Assembly: GCA_013003515.1 (NCBI GenBank)
Contig: JABDIW010000340.1
Coordinates: 1-10,882, forward strand
DNA from: Acidimicrobiia bacterium
GTDB taxonomy: Bacteria; Actinomycetota; Acidimicrobiia; Spongiisociales; UBA5794
Length of the DNA: 10,882 bases
Direction: 5' to 3'
The notes beneath the pieces were generated by a model that saw nothing but the letters and a program-made list of their open reading frames with translations, ran no database searches and was not told where the DNA came from. The position numbers were made by a program, and so were the translations under genes. Shown here piece by piece: positions 1 through 7,523 of the stretch; the first letter of the stretch is position 1, and every line of letters begins with the position of its first letter.

Positions 1-1287
1 TACTGGGCATGGGATCCGGTCGAGAACGCAGCCTTCCTCCCCTGGTTGATCGCCACCGCGTTCATCCACTCGGCCGTGGTGCAGCGCCGCCGGGGGATGC
101 TCCAGGCATGGAACTACACACTGGTGATCTCCATGTTCCTCCTGACCATCCTCGGGACCTTCCTCACGAGGTCAGGAGTGATCTTCTCCGTCCACTCCTT
201 CACCCAGTCGGCTATTGGCCCGACGCTGCTCGTGTTCCTCGCCGTGGCCGCCGTGGCTTCGTTCGGGTTGTTCGCATTCCGGTCCCAGGCCGTGTCGTCG
301 GCACCGCGCCTCGAGTCGCTGGCCAGCCGGGAGGGCGTGTTCCTCGCCAACAACCTGATCCTTGTTCTCTTTGCGATCACGGTGCTGGTGGGGACGCTGT
401 ACCCACTCGTCCTGGAGGCGTTCACGGGCCGCCAGGTGTCGGTGGGACGCCCGTTCTTCGATCGGACGACACTGCCCGTGGCGTTCGCCCTCCTCCTCGC
501 CGTCGGCATCGGCCCGGTGACGCCGTACCGGGTCGCCGGAGCTTCGATCGTCTGGTCACGAATTCAGCGGCCGGCGTTGGCCGGCCTGGTCGGAGGCGCG
601 GTGGCCGTCCTGCTCGGCGTCCGGTCCGTTCCCACGGTGCTGGTGATCGTGCTCGGCGTCTTCGTCATATCCGTGCCTGTCTCGTCAGTCGTGTCCCAGG
701 CGCGGAAGCTGCGCCCGGATCGAACCTGGGCATCGGCCATCGGTCGGGTGCTGTCGCGGGACCGTGGCTACTGGGGAGGCCAGATCTCCCACATTGGTCT
801 CGCCATGGTGGCCATCGCCATCGCCACCACCACTGCACTGGCCATCCATCAGGAGGTCACCGTCGATCTTGGCGAGAGTGCCGTCGTCGGCTCGTATTGC
901 GTCACCTATGAGGGGCCGTTCCGCCGCACCGAGCCCAACCGCTCGGTCATCGGAACCTCGGTGCGGCTCTCCGGCGCGGAGTGTGAGGCGGGCGGGAACG
1001 TCCTCGAGCCACGGCTCCACCAGTACCCCAACTCGATTCAGGCGGTAGCCACCCCCGACGTGTTCCACGGCACCCTCGACGACGTCTACGTGTCGCTGGT
1101 ATCGGTCCGTGACCGAACCGCCACCATCGACGTCTACGTGTTCCCCTTCCAGCGCCTCCTCTGGCTCGGGGGCCTCGTGACCGTTGGCGGAGGGCTCTAC
1201 GCCGTGGGCGCTCGCCGGCGCCGGGTCTCCCCCGCCGCACCGTCACGCGACCAGGCGCCGTCTCTCATCGGTGAGCCCCGTGACTGA
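1..1287 (+). CDS. ccmF: CcmF, cytochrome c heme lyase subunit (5' partial)
   Basis: CcmF is the integral-membrane core of the System I heme lyase, which takes heme from CcmE and attaches it to CxxCH cysteines of apocytochrome c outside the membrane. The frame is open from the first base; 428 residues are visible. They begin inside the tryptophan-rich WWD heme-handling motif (WAWDPVENA, visible residues 2-10). Further family landmarks are LGTFLTRSGV followed by SVHSF (His65), REGVFLANN, the VGRPFF segment, GGQISHIG (His264) before a membrane helix, and a final TM (FPFQRLLWLGG) with a basic tail. Full CcmF proteins are about 640-660 aa, so roughly 220-230 N-terminal residues lie outside the window. 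The soluble domain before the last TM contains the only two visible cysteines (Cys300, Cys328). The 3' end overlaps ccmH by 8 bases. A related protein, NrfE, is an alternative, but the ccmH-TPR-thioredoxin neighbours support CcmF. Confidence 0.95.
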   Translation, partial: YWAWDPVENAAFLPWLIATAFIHSAVVQRRRGMLQAWNYTLVISMFLLTILGTFLTRSGVIFSVHSFTQSAIGPTLLVFLAVAAVASFGLFAFRSQAVSSAPRLESLASREGVFLANNLILVLFAITVLVGTLYPLVLEAFTGRQVSVGRPFFDRTTLPVAFALLLAVGIGPVTPYRVAGASIVWSRIQRPALAGLVGGAVAVLLGVRSVPTVLVIVLGVFVISVPVSSVVSQARKLRPDRTWASAIGRVLSRDRGYWGGQISHIGLAMVAIAIATTTALAIHQEVTVDLGESAVVGSYCVTYEGPFRRTEPNRSVIGTSVRLSGAECEAGGNVLEPRLHQYPNSIQAVATPDVFHGTLDDVYVSLVSVRDRTATIDVYVFPFQRLLWLGGLVTVGGGLYAVGARRRRVSPAAPSRDQAPSLIGEPRD

Positions 1288-1696
1288 CTCGACCGGCCGC
1301 ATCGATTGGCGAGTCGGGATCAGATGGGCGGTGGCTGCAGCCGCCATCGTGACGATGGTCGTCGGCCTCTGGCCTCAGGCGACAGCCGTGACCGCCGGGG
1401 ATCGGGTGGAGTCACTGGCGTCGAGCATCCGGTGCCCGCTGTGTGGAGGCGAATCGATCGCCGATGCCCCCTCACAGGTGGCTCGTGACCTCGAGGCCGT
1501 CATCGCCGAGAAGGTGGCGGCCGGCGAGAGCGACGAGGACATCCGGGCGTTCTTCGTAGCCCGGTTTGGTGAGGTGGCGTTGCTCGATCCCCCACTCGAC
1601 GGATGGGGCATCGCTCTGTGGGCGATACCGATTGCCGGGCTCGTCTTCGGAATCGCAGCGATAGGTGGCCGTCTCCGACCCGGGACAGGCTCATGA
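1280..1696 (+). CDS. ccmH: CcmH/CcmL-type cytochrome c maturation thiol protein
   Basis: A 138-aa membrane-anchored protein of the CcmH family, which reduces or presents apocytochrome thiols during heme attachment. It has an N-terminal TM anchor (about residues 16-33) and then the redox motif RCPLC (Cys52, Cys55), followed by the family signature GESIADAPSQVARDL, VARFGE and LLDPPL (about 56-106). A second TM follows at about 111-130. This matches the short CcmH form (E. coli CcmH N-terminal domain, CcmL) without a fused TPR domain; the TPR part is encoded by the next gene. I chose GTG at 1280 because a GGTGAG purine-rich stretch sits just upstream. An in-frame GTG at 1271 is the alternative and would add three residues. 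The gene overlaps ccmF by 8 bases and the next gene by ATGA, so translation is probably coupled. Confidence 0.92.
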   Translation: MTDSTGRIDWRVGIRWAVAAAAIVTMVVGLWPQATAVTAGDRVESLASSIRCPLCGGESIADAPSQVARDLEAVIAEKVAAGESDEDIRAFFVARFGEVALLDPPLDGWGIALWAIPIAGLVFGIAAIGGRLRPGTGS

Positions 1697-2418
1697 GCGG
1701 TATCCCGGAACGGCTCGCACAGGTCCAGGCCGACCTCGACGATCTCGACGTCCAGCTCGCCGCCGGAGAACTCGACGCGCCCACCGCGCATCGCCTCCGC
1801 ACCACCTACGAGGCCGAGCGAGCCGAGATCCTCGCCACCGACGAGATCGAGGGGACCGATCGGCCCTGGGGCCGAGTCATCGCCGGGGTCGCCATCGTGG
1901 TGATAGGCCTCGTCGGTGCCGGCATAGCCGTGGCGCGCAGCGCAGACGAACGCAACCCTGGCGATCTGATCACCGGCGGGCTGCCCTCGGTAGACCTCAC
2001 CACCATCTCGAACGAGGAGATGGAGGAGGTGGTCGCCGGCTTTCCCGAGGTGGCAACGATGCGGCTGGCGCTTGCCGACCGGTATTTCAACGATGCTCAG
2101 TTCTCCGATGCCCTGCGGCATTACCTCATCGTGCTGGACCAGGAGCCTGCCAATCCCCGCGCACTCGCCAACATCGGCTGGATGACCTACCTGTCGGGGG
2201 AATCCGAGATCGGCGAGCGCTACGTCGAACAGGCCCTCGCGGTGGATGCGGGGTACTCACAGGCCTACTTCTTCCTGGGTGCCATTCGGCTCTACGGGCT
2301 CGAGGACCCGGCCGGGGCGATCACTCCGTTGGAGGCTCTGTTGATGTTCGAGGACCTGCCCGCCGAGATTCGCGCCCAGGCCGAGGAATTGCTGGCGGAA
2401 GCACGGGCCGGAGCATGA
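1693..2418 (+). CDS. CcmI-like single-TM TPR protein of the ccm operon
   Basis: A 241-aa protein probably acting as the apocytochrome-holding TPR chaperone of the heme lyase, the CcmI/CycH role. Residues 5-47 form a charged helical segment with an AAGELDAPTAHRLR-like stretch, similar to the cytoplasmic loop of CcmI. One TM follows (about 61-81), then an extracytoplasmic linker and about three TPR-like helix pairs (roughly 121-153, 154-187 and 188-222; alternating A, L and Y with PANPRALANIG at 152-162). Classical CcmI has two N-terminal TMs and is longer, so this is a reduced version and the symbol is left open. The ATG overlaps the ccmH stop as ATGA, and the 3' end overlaps the thioredoxin gene the same way. 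Assignment rests on position, TPR pattern and N-terminal segment; a generic TPR membrane protein is the alternative. Confidence 0.8.
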   Translation: MSGIPERLAQVQADLDDLDVQLAAGELDAPTAHRLRTTYEAERAEILATDEIEGTDRPWGRVIAGVAIVVIGLVGAGIAVARSADERNPGDLITGGLPSVDLTTISNEEMEEVVAGFPEVATMRLALADRYFNDAQFSDALRHYLIVLDQEPANPRALANIGWMTYLSGESEIGERYVEQALAVDAGYSQAYFFLGAIRLYGLEDPAGAITPLEALLMFEDLPAEIRAQAEELLAEARAGA

Positions 2419-2999
2419 ACCGGCGCATCGTCTACGGCGTCGGGTTCGGTCTGCTCACCATCGGCATCCTGGTGGTGTCGTTCACGACCCGCTTCGGCAC
2501 GAACCCCGAAGCCACCACGTCCCCCCTCATCGGTACCAGCGCTCCGGAGTGGTCTGCCCCCACCATCGACGGTGACGCCGTCTTCGACACGGCGACGCTC
2601 GACGGCGACATCGTCGTGGTGAACTTCTGGGCCTCGTGGTGCACCGGGTGCCGCGTCGAACATGACGCCCTCGTCTCGGCGGCGGAGGCGTTTGCGCCGT
2701 TCGACGTCCAGTTCGTCGGCGTCCTGTACCAGGACAACCCGGAGCGGGGAGGTGCCTGGCTCGAAGAGGTGGGCCGGTCACCTGAGACCATCTACGTGGT
2801 CGACGATGACTCGCGGGTGGGCCTCGATTACGGCGTGTTCGGATTGCCAGAGACCTTCTTCGTCGACCGGGCAGGGACGATCGTCGCCAAGAAGACGGGT
2901 GCGATCTCCGCCGAAGAGCTGTCGGCGGTGCTCAACCAGATCATCCTCGGGGAAACGGTCGGGCGCCTCGATCCTGGTGAGATCAGCCCCGTCGGTTGA
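2415..2999 (+). CDS. ccmG: CcmG/TlpA/ResA-like membrane-anchored thioredoxin
   Basis: A 194-aa extracytoplasmic thiol-disulfide oxidoreductase, expected to reduce apocytochrome c or CcmH cysteines before heme ligation. An uncleaved-looking TM anchor spans about residues 5-23. A thioredoxin fold follows: LIGTSAPEWSAPTIDG (38-53), the strand IVVVNFWASWC with active site WCTGC (Cys76, Cys79), and the cis-proline loop GLPETFFVD (Pro145). Length is typical of CcmG/DsbE and ResA. The active site WC-TG-C differs from the acidic or proline-containing WCEPC and WCVPC forms common in this family. Position as the last gene of a ccm cluster supports the CcmG role, but the sequence alone does not separate CcmG from ResA or TlpA. 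The start overlaps the upstream stop (ATGA) and lacks a well-spaced Shine-Dalgarno, so coupled translation is likely. The stop lies one base from the stop of the opposing operon. Confidence 0.88.
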   Translation: MNRRIVYGVGFGLLTIGILVVSFTTRFGTNPEATTSPLIGTSAPEWSAPTIDGDAVFDTATLDGDIVVVNFWASWCTGCRVEHDALVSAAEAFAPFDVQFVGVLYQDNPERGGAWLEEVGRSPETIYVVDDDSRVGLDYGVFGLPETFFVDRAGTIVAKKTGAISAEELSAVLNQIILGETVGRLDPGEISPVG

Positions 3000-3031
3000 G
3001 TCACCGGTCTCGCTTGCGCCTCAACAGACGG
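2989..3031. terminator. Inverted repeat over two convergent stop codons, possible bidirectional terminator
   Basis: The left arm CCGTCGGTTGAG (2989-3000) pairs with the right arm CTCAACAGACGG (3020-3031) in 11 of 12 positions, with one G-A mismatch and a 19-base loop. The arms cover the last codons and stops of both the plus-strand thioredoxin gene and the minus-strand VWA gene. No U-tract follows on either strand; only a short pyrimidine stretch lies to the right (TCTCTTCCTCC, 3039-3049). It could therefore be a Rho-independent-like hairpin without U-tract, an RNA 3'-end stabiliser, or chance. Its location at the exact convergence point is the main argument. Confidence 0.35.
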
Positions 3032-5715
3032 CCCAGCGTCTCTTCCTCCGGGTGGACCTCCCGACTCGAACCAGCCGGTTCCTCGGGCTCATCCGGTGGC
3101 GGAGCCTTGGCGGTGAGCGCCTTGGGCCGTTCCGACCTGGCCGGCACGACCGCCTCACGCCACACCCGCCAATCGCCCCTGGCGACGACAAGCCGGCGCA
3201 GGCCGACGTCGAGAAGGAACAGCGCCAACGCGATCGCAACGAGGACCGGCCACAGCGGACGTTCCGCTGCTCCGCGGCGAGGAGCCGGATCGAAGACCTC
3301 AGCTGCTGTCGGACCGACCCGGCCCTCGGTGATGTCGGCGAGGTCTGTGGGGAGCTGGGTGTCCGCCTCGCGGAAGGCGAACTCGTCGGCGTAGCCCGCC
3401 ACCAGGCCGTTGCTTCCCTGCGCCACCAGACCATCTGGGGTCTCGACCGTCACCGCCACCCAATACGCGCCTGAGGTCGACACCGGCACCCTTCCTTCGA
3501 AGGTCGTGCCACCGGTGCGCTGAAGCGGAATCGCAGACACGTTGCCGTCGGAGTCACGAACGGTGGCAACGCCGCTGGCATCGAGCGGCGCATCGGCATC
3601 GAACCTCACTTCGATGGCGCCGCCATCGAGACGGACCTCCGGCGGGTTGTCGAGACCAGGAGGCAGAACGTCGCTGACGACGCGGCCCCAGAAGTCGACG
3701 AAGCCATCCCACGTGACCCAGTCGGCGGACCAGCGAGCGGTCGCATCGGACGTCCACGCCGAGGCACGACCCAGACCGCGCTGCCACGTGGCGAGGAGCG
3801 GATCGCCAGGACCGATCTCGAGCGCGATGACCGCCGTGTCCTTGGGGCGAGTCAGGACGTATCCCTGCAGCGGCGGCGCCGCGGTCAGGCCGGCGGTCAC
3901 CTGGGAGGCGGCACCCAGCGAGGGGAAGAAGTCGCCTTCGGCGATGAGGGGCCGGGCAACACGCAGCGTCTCCTCCACGAAGATCTCGGGAACCGCGTCG
4001 AGATCACGGCCCGGGTAGTACTGGCCACCACCGAGGGCGGCCATCCGGCGCAGGGTCTCGCCGGTGCCTTCACCGGTGCCGAGCACCGACAGAGTGATGC
4101 CGGCATCGGCGATCTCCTGGGCCACATCGAGGGAGCGGGCGTCGTCTCCCCACCCGTCGGTGAACAGCACCATGTGCTTGATCTCCTCGGGGGCCTCCTG
4201 CAAAGCAGCCAGCGCCTCCTGGAGCGCCGGGGTGATCTCGGTGTCGCCATCTGGCACGAGCGAGTTGATGGCGGAGGCAACGACGTTGGCTGCGGGCTTG
4301 GTCTGGAGATCGAGCGCCCAACGTGTGCCCGAGGTGAAGGCGAGGATGCCAACCCGGTCGGTCTCCTGCAGCGCGGAGATGGCGAGACCGGCACCGGCAC
4401 GCGAGATGTCGGTCTTGTTGACCCCGATCCCTTCCCTGGCCTCCCCGGTGAGCCCGCCACCACAGTGACAGTCCGCCATCGATCCCGAGGTGTCGATGAC
4501 CAGCACCTCGGCGATCGGAGTGCGCCGAATGAGGTCGTCGGGATCGGAGTTGACCGGCAAGAGGTCTTCCAGCTCGGAGCCCTGGTACCCACCCAGACCG
4601 TATGCCTGGTCACCGCCCACGACGAGCAGACCGCGACCCAGGTCCTCGACATAGGCGGCGATGTCGGCGGTCACGGCCTCGCCCGGGGTCGGCACGTTCA
4701 CGAGGACCATTGCGTCATAGAGCAGCAGGTCATCGGGTCCAGGAATCCCGTCGAGCAGCTCGGCATCGATCCCACCGGCATTGAGCGCCCTCACCAGGTC
4801 GGCGCCCTCTCCGAGCAGTGCTTCGACCACACCGACCCGAGCCGGTCCCAGCACCCGGACCAGAGCCTCACCGGTGTCGTTCTCGGGGACCTGATCGAAC
4901 GGGGCATCGATCGAGGCCGAGACCCTGAGAATCCCCGTGTCGACACCGGGGATCGTCACCTGGACCCGGTTCGTGCCCGCCTGGAGCGTCACCGGAAGCG
5001 GGATCACGTCGTCGCCTGCCTCGACGAGGAGCGTGGCATCGCCCGATGCGGTGGCTGCAACGGTGACGTCGACCACGAGATCCTCACCCTGGCGCGCCGT
5101 CACGGGAGCGTCGACCCTGGTCACCAGCGCGTCTGCCGAACGTCCGGTGTCGAGGGCGATGACGTCGACGGCGATCCCGGCTTCGGCGAGCTCACGGGCC
5201 GCGATCCTGGCGTCACCAGATGTCTCCACGGCATCGGTGAGCACCACGATCCGCCGTGATCCCTCGGTGGGGAGAACGGCCGCCGAGGCTCGCAACGCGC
5301 CGGCGAGGTCGGTGCCGGAGGAATCGACGGTCGTGCGCACCGGCTGCGGGACCCGGAGTGGGGCGAGGGCGACGTCGACCCTCAGGTCGGTGCCGAACAC
5401 GGCAACCCCGACGACATCTTCCGGGGCGGCCTGGTCGAGGGCGTCGGCTACGAACTGTTCCTGAACCACTCTCGCCTGCCCATCGATGGACGCCGAGCGG
5501 TCGAGCAGGAACAGGACGGTCTTCTCGCTCGAATCCCGAATCCACAGCGGTTGTGCCAGAGCGAGGACGAGGAGGGCGAGACCGATCATGCGCAGGCCGA
5601 CGGCCACGAGGTGCTGACGGTGCGGAACCGCGCGTCGCCCGTACCTGGCAACGATCCAGGCGATTCCGAGGACCACCGGGAGGGCAGCCAGCCACCACGG
5701 AGAGAGCAGCCTCAT
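3001..5715 (-). CDS. Large membrane protein with two VWA domains and a GATase-like domain
   Basis: A 904-aa protein of the BatA-related VWA group; function unknown. Two N-terminal TMs (about 8-24 and 38-57) flank a basic loop (RYGRRAVPHR), so the following 760 residues are probably extracytoplasmic. VWA1 (about 66-190) has a MIDAS with D72-S74-S76, T135 and D161. A beta-rich CARDB-like region spans about 200-288. A class-I-glutamine-amidotransferase-like fold (about 291-388, with VVGGDQAYGLGGY at 365-377) has no cysteine nucleophile, so it is probably non-catalytic. VWA2 (about 402-580) has MIDAS D408-S410-S412, T492 or T495, and D520, with a CHC insert at 416-418. The LLATWQRGLGRASAWTSD region (640-657) is typical of GATase/VWA fusions. 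A beta domain follows, then a TM (about 820-838) and a charged cytoplasmic tail. It is last in the operon; its ATG overlaps the upstream stop. Likely a metal-dependent protein-binding partner of the MoxR system. Confidence 0.9.
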   Translation of the reverse strand: MRLLSPWWLAALPVVLGIAWIVARYGRRAVPHRQHLVAVGLRMIGLALLVLALAQPLWIRDSSEKTVLFLLDRSASIDGQARVVQEQFVADALDQAAPEDVVGVAVFGTDLRVDVALAPLRVPQPVRTTVDSSGTDLAGALRASAAVLPTEGSRRIVVLTDAVETSGDARIAARELAEAGIAVDVIALDTGRSADALVTRVDAPVTARQGEDLVVDVTVAATASGDATLLVEAGDDVIPLPVTLQAGTNRVQVTIPGVDTGILRVSASIDAPFDQVPENDTGEALVRVLGPARVGVVEALLGEGADLVRALNAGGIDAELLDGIPGPDDLLLYDAMVLVNVPTPGEAVTADIAAYVEDLGRGLLVVGGDQAYGLGGYQGSELEDLLPVNSDPDDLIRRTPIAEVLVIDTSGSMADCHCGGGLTGEAREGIGVNKTDISRAGAGLAISALQETDRVGILAFTSGTRWALDLQTKPAANVVASAINSLVPDGDTEITPALQEALAALQEAPEEIKHMVLFTDGWGDDARSLDVAQEIADAGITLSVLGTGEGTGETLRRMAALGGGQYYPGRDLDAVPEIFVEETLRVARPLIAEGDFFPSLGAASQVTAGLTAAPPLQGYVLTRPKDTAVIALEIGPGDPLLATWQRGLGRASAWTSDATARWSADWVTWDGFVDFWGRVVSDVLPPGLDNPPEVRLDGGAIEVRFDADAPLDASGVATVRDSDGNVSAIPLQRTGGTTFEGRVPVSTSGAYWVAVTVETPDGLVAQGSNGLVAGYADEFAFREADTQLPTDLADITEGRVGPTAAEVFDPAPRRGAAERPLWPVLVAIALALFLLDVGLRRLVVARGDWRVWREAVVPARSERPKALTAKAPPPDEPEEPAGSSREVHPEEETLGRLLRRKRDR

Positions 5716-7523
5716 GTCGCCGCCTCTCCCTCACCGCGCCGGGCCGGCATCGGGCGTCCGTAGGCGACCCACCACTCCAACAGGACGATGGCGAGCAGCA
5801 GGGCGGCGATGAACGGCGCCCACTCCCGCAACAGCTGGGACGTCTCGGCAGCCTGGGTGCCCTCGTCCACCACCGCGATGGTGCGGGTTTCCCCGGTCGA
5901 CTCCGAGGCGACGAACTGCCTGGCCGCGACCGGGCCAGGCACGATTGTCCCGTCCTCGGCGACGTACTCCACCCGGTACACCCCGGGGAGAGTGGCGGCA
6001 TTGAACGTCAGCAGTCCCTCCACCAGGTCGCGGCGGGATCCGTCGGGCAGCGTCACCCGGGCCGTCGATCCCTGTGGTGTCACCAGCGGGATCGGTGTGC
6101 CGGCGGGTGCTGTGGACGCGGTGGTCACCCGCGATCCGCCCAGCCAGTCGATCAGCCTCGAACCGAGGATCGGGAACGACACCTGAACCGGCAGGTTGGA
6201 GCGTGTCAGGTCGAATGTGAGGTAGATGGCGCGCTGACCGTCGACTTCGCCGAGAAGGATGAGAGGGATCTCGCCGGCACGGAGCAGGGACAGCCAGCCG
6301 GGAGCATTCACGATCTGAGCCTCGGCGATGGCGAGATCAGCGAGGTCGATGCCCTCCAGGATCGGTTCACCAGACCGCTGGTAGGTGATGACGGGGAACT
6401 CGAGGACCCCGATGACTTCGACTCCTGGCGGAGGTGTCTCCGGCGCGATGATCCACGCTGGTCGGTCCACTATCGATGCGTCGTCACGATCGATGATCAC
6501 GACGTCCGGGGGGAGCCCTGCCGCATCCCGCACTCCCGAGATGGACCCGAGCAAGGCATCCAGGAACCGCGACCCTTCGCCGAGGACGGCCACAGACACC
6601 TCGGCCGAGCCGCTCAGGACCGCAGCGCTGGAGTCGTCGAGGGGAAGGCTGTCCACGTGGTCCCGAAGCGCCACGGTGACGACCTGGCCGGGGCCGGCCT
6701 CGACGGCGATCGCCTTCTGGGAACGTTGACCCGGATCGAGATCGACGTCGACGGATCCCACCGAGAGACCGTCGACCTCCAGCTCGGCGGTGACGCTCTC
6801 GGGCTTGTTCGAGTAGCTGGTGACCTCGAGGAACATCCGGGTCTCACCTGCTCCGGCACCGGCGCCGAAGCCCGTGATCGCGACATTGTCTCCGGTGTCG
6901 TCGAAGGGAACGTGAAGAGCGTTGGTGACCGGCTCAGTCACCGATCCAGGGATGCCTCCGTCACCGAGGAAGAGGATCGTGGTCGGGCGATCCGGGGTGG
7001 CCAGGCCCCGAGCCAGCCGCAGCGCCTCACCCAGCTCGTCCGAGCCTCCGGTGACGGACAGCGACTCGATGGCCGTTCGCAGACCTTCGGGATCACGGCT
7101 GAAGGCGGCCAGCACCCTCGGGCTCGGCCCTCCGCTGACGACGGAGATCAGCTGAGCATCAGACGCCTCGGCAGACAACTCGATGGCGCGGGCCTTGGCG
7201 GTATCGAGCCGGTTCTCCATCCCCATCGAGCCAGACGTGTCGATGATCATCACGGTGTGAGGGCCAAGCAATGTCTCTTCCTCGAAGAACGGACGCGACA
7301 ACAAGAAGGCAAAGGCAGCCAGAGCGAGCAACTGCAGCAGCAGAGCGGCCGTGATCTTGAGCCGTTGCCAGGGCACAGCGGCCGACACGAACTCTTCCTC
7401 GCCCGACCACAGCATCACCGACGGCACTTCGAACCGCTGCCTTCGCGAGCGGAGCATGTAGAGGACGAGGAGCGGAATGGCCAGCGACAGCAGGGCCAGG
7501 GCTCCAGGGACGAGCAGGCTCAT
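5712..7523 (-). CDS. BatA-like VWA membrane protein
   Basis: A 603-aa protein with the N-terminal double-transmembrane BatA domain (residues 1-79: helices at about 4-24 and 58-76 around a basic, presumably cytoplasmic loop). A VWA domain follows (about 90-210), with MIDAS residues D95-S97-S99 (IDTSGSM), S161 in place of the usual Thr, and D188. Residues 220-300 are beta-rich and CARDB-like. About 308-405 resembles the GATase-like fold of related proteins, again without cysteine. IYLTFDLTRSNLPVQVSFP (433-451) is a typical segment of this group. A C-terminal TM (about 570-588) precedes a short basic tail. Its architecture parallels the next gene's 904-aa product but with only one VWA domain, so the two may have arisen by duplication and divergence, or act as a pair. 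ATG at 7523 overlaps the DUF58 stop; CGGAG lies just upstream. Expected to be membrane-bound with most of its mass outside; binding target unknown. Confidence 0.9.
   Translation of the reverse strand: MSLLVPGALALLSLAIPLLVLYMLRSRRQRFEVPSVMLWSGEEEFVSAAVPWQRLKITAALLLQLLALAAFAFLLSRPFFEEETLLGPHTVMIIDTSGSMGMENRLDTAKARAIELSAEASDAQLISVVSGGPSPRVLAAFSRDPEGLRTAIESLSVTGGSDELGEALRLARGLATPDRPTTILFLGDGGIPGSVTEPVTNALHVPFDDTGDNVAITGFGAGAGAGETRMFLEVTSYSNKPESVTAELEVDGLSVGSVDVDLDPGQRSQKAIAVEAGPGQVVTVALRDHVDSLPLDDSSAAVLSGSAEVSVAVLGEGSRFLDALLGSISGVRDAAGLPPDVVIIDRDDASIVDRPAWIIAPETPPPGVEVIGVLEFPVITYQRSGEPILEGIDLADLAIAEAQIVNAPGWLSLLRAGEIPLILLGEVDGQRAIYLTFDLTRSNLPVQVSFPILGSRLIDWLGGSRVTTASTAPAGTPIPLVTPQGSTARVTLPDGSRRDLVEGLLTFNAATLPGVYRVEYVAEDGTIVPGPVAARQFVASESTGETRTIAVVDEGTQAAETSQLLREWAPFIAALLLAIVLLEWWVAYGRPMPARRGEGEAAT
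5723..5732 (-). promoter_or_regulatory. Ribosome binding site of the 904-aa VWA gene
   Basis: Read on the minus strand, GAGGGAGAGG ends 7 bases before ATG at 5715. It lies inside the 3' end of the upstream BatA-like gene. This strong site fixes the ATG that overlaps the upstream stop as the start. Confidence 0.65.

Noticed and set aside
9..911. 300-codon plus-strand frame overlapping ccmF
   Set aside because: The product is Arg/Pro/Gly-rich and out of frame with the clear CcmF signature; the ccmF frame explains the region fully.
2662..3474. 270-codon plus-strand frame crossing the convergence point
   Set aside because: It runs out of frame through the thioredoxin gene and antisense to the VWA gene; composition is low complexity and no motif is seen.
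4606..4640. Active glutamine amidotransferase in the 904-aa protein
   Set aside because: The region around VVGGDQAYGLGGY has no cysteine nucleophile, so catalysis of the class I type is not supported; only the fold resemblance is kept.
4174..5259. 361-codon open frame on the plus strand inside the 904-aa gene
   Set aside because: It is antisense to well-supported coding sequence, with no domain, TM or ribosome binding site; a shadow of the GC-rich minus-strand gene.
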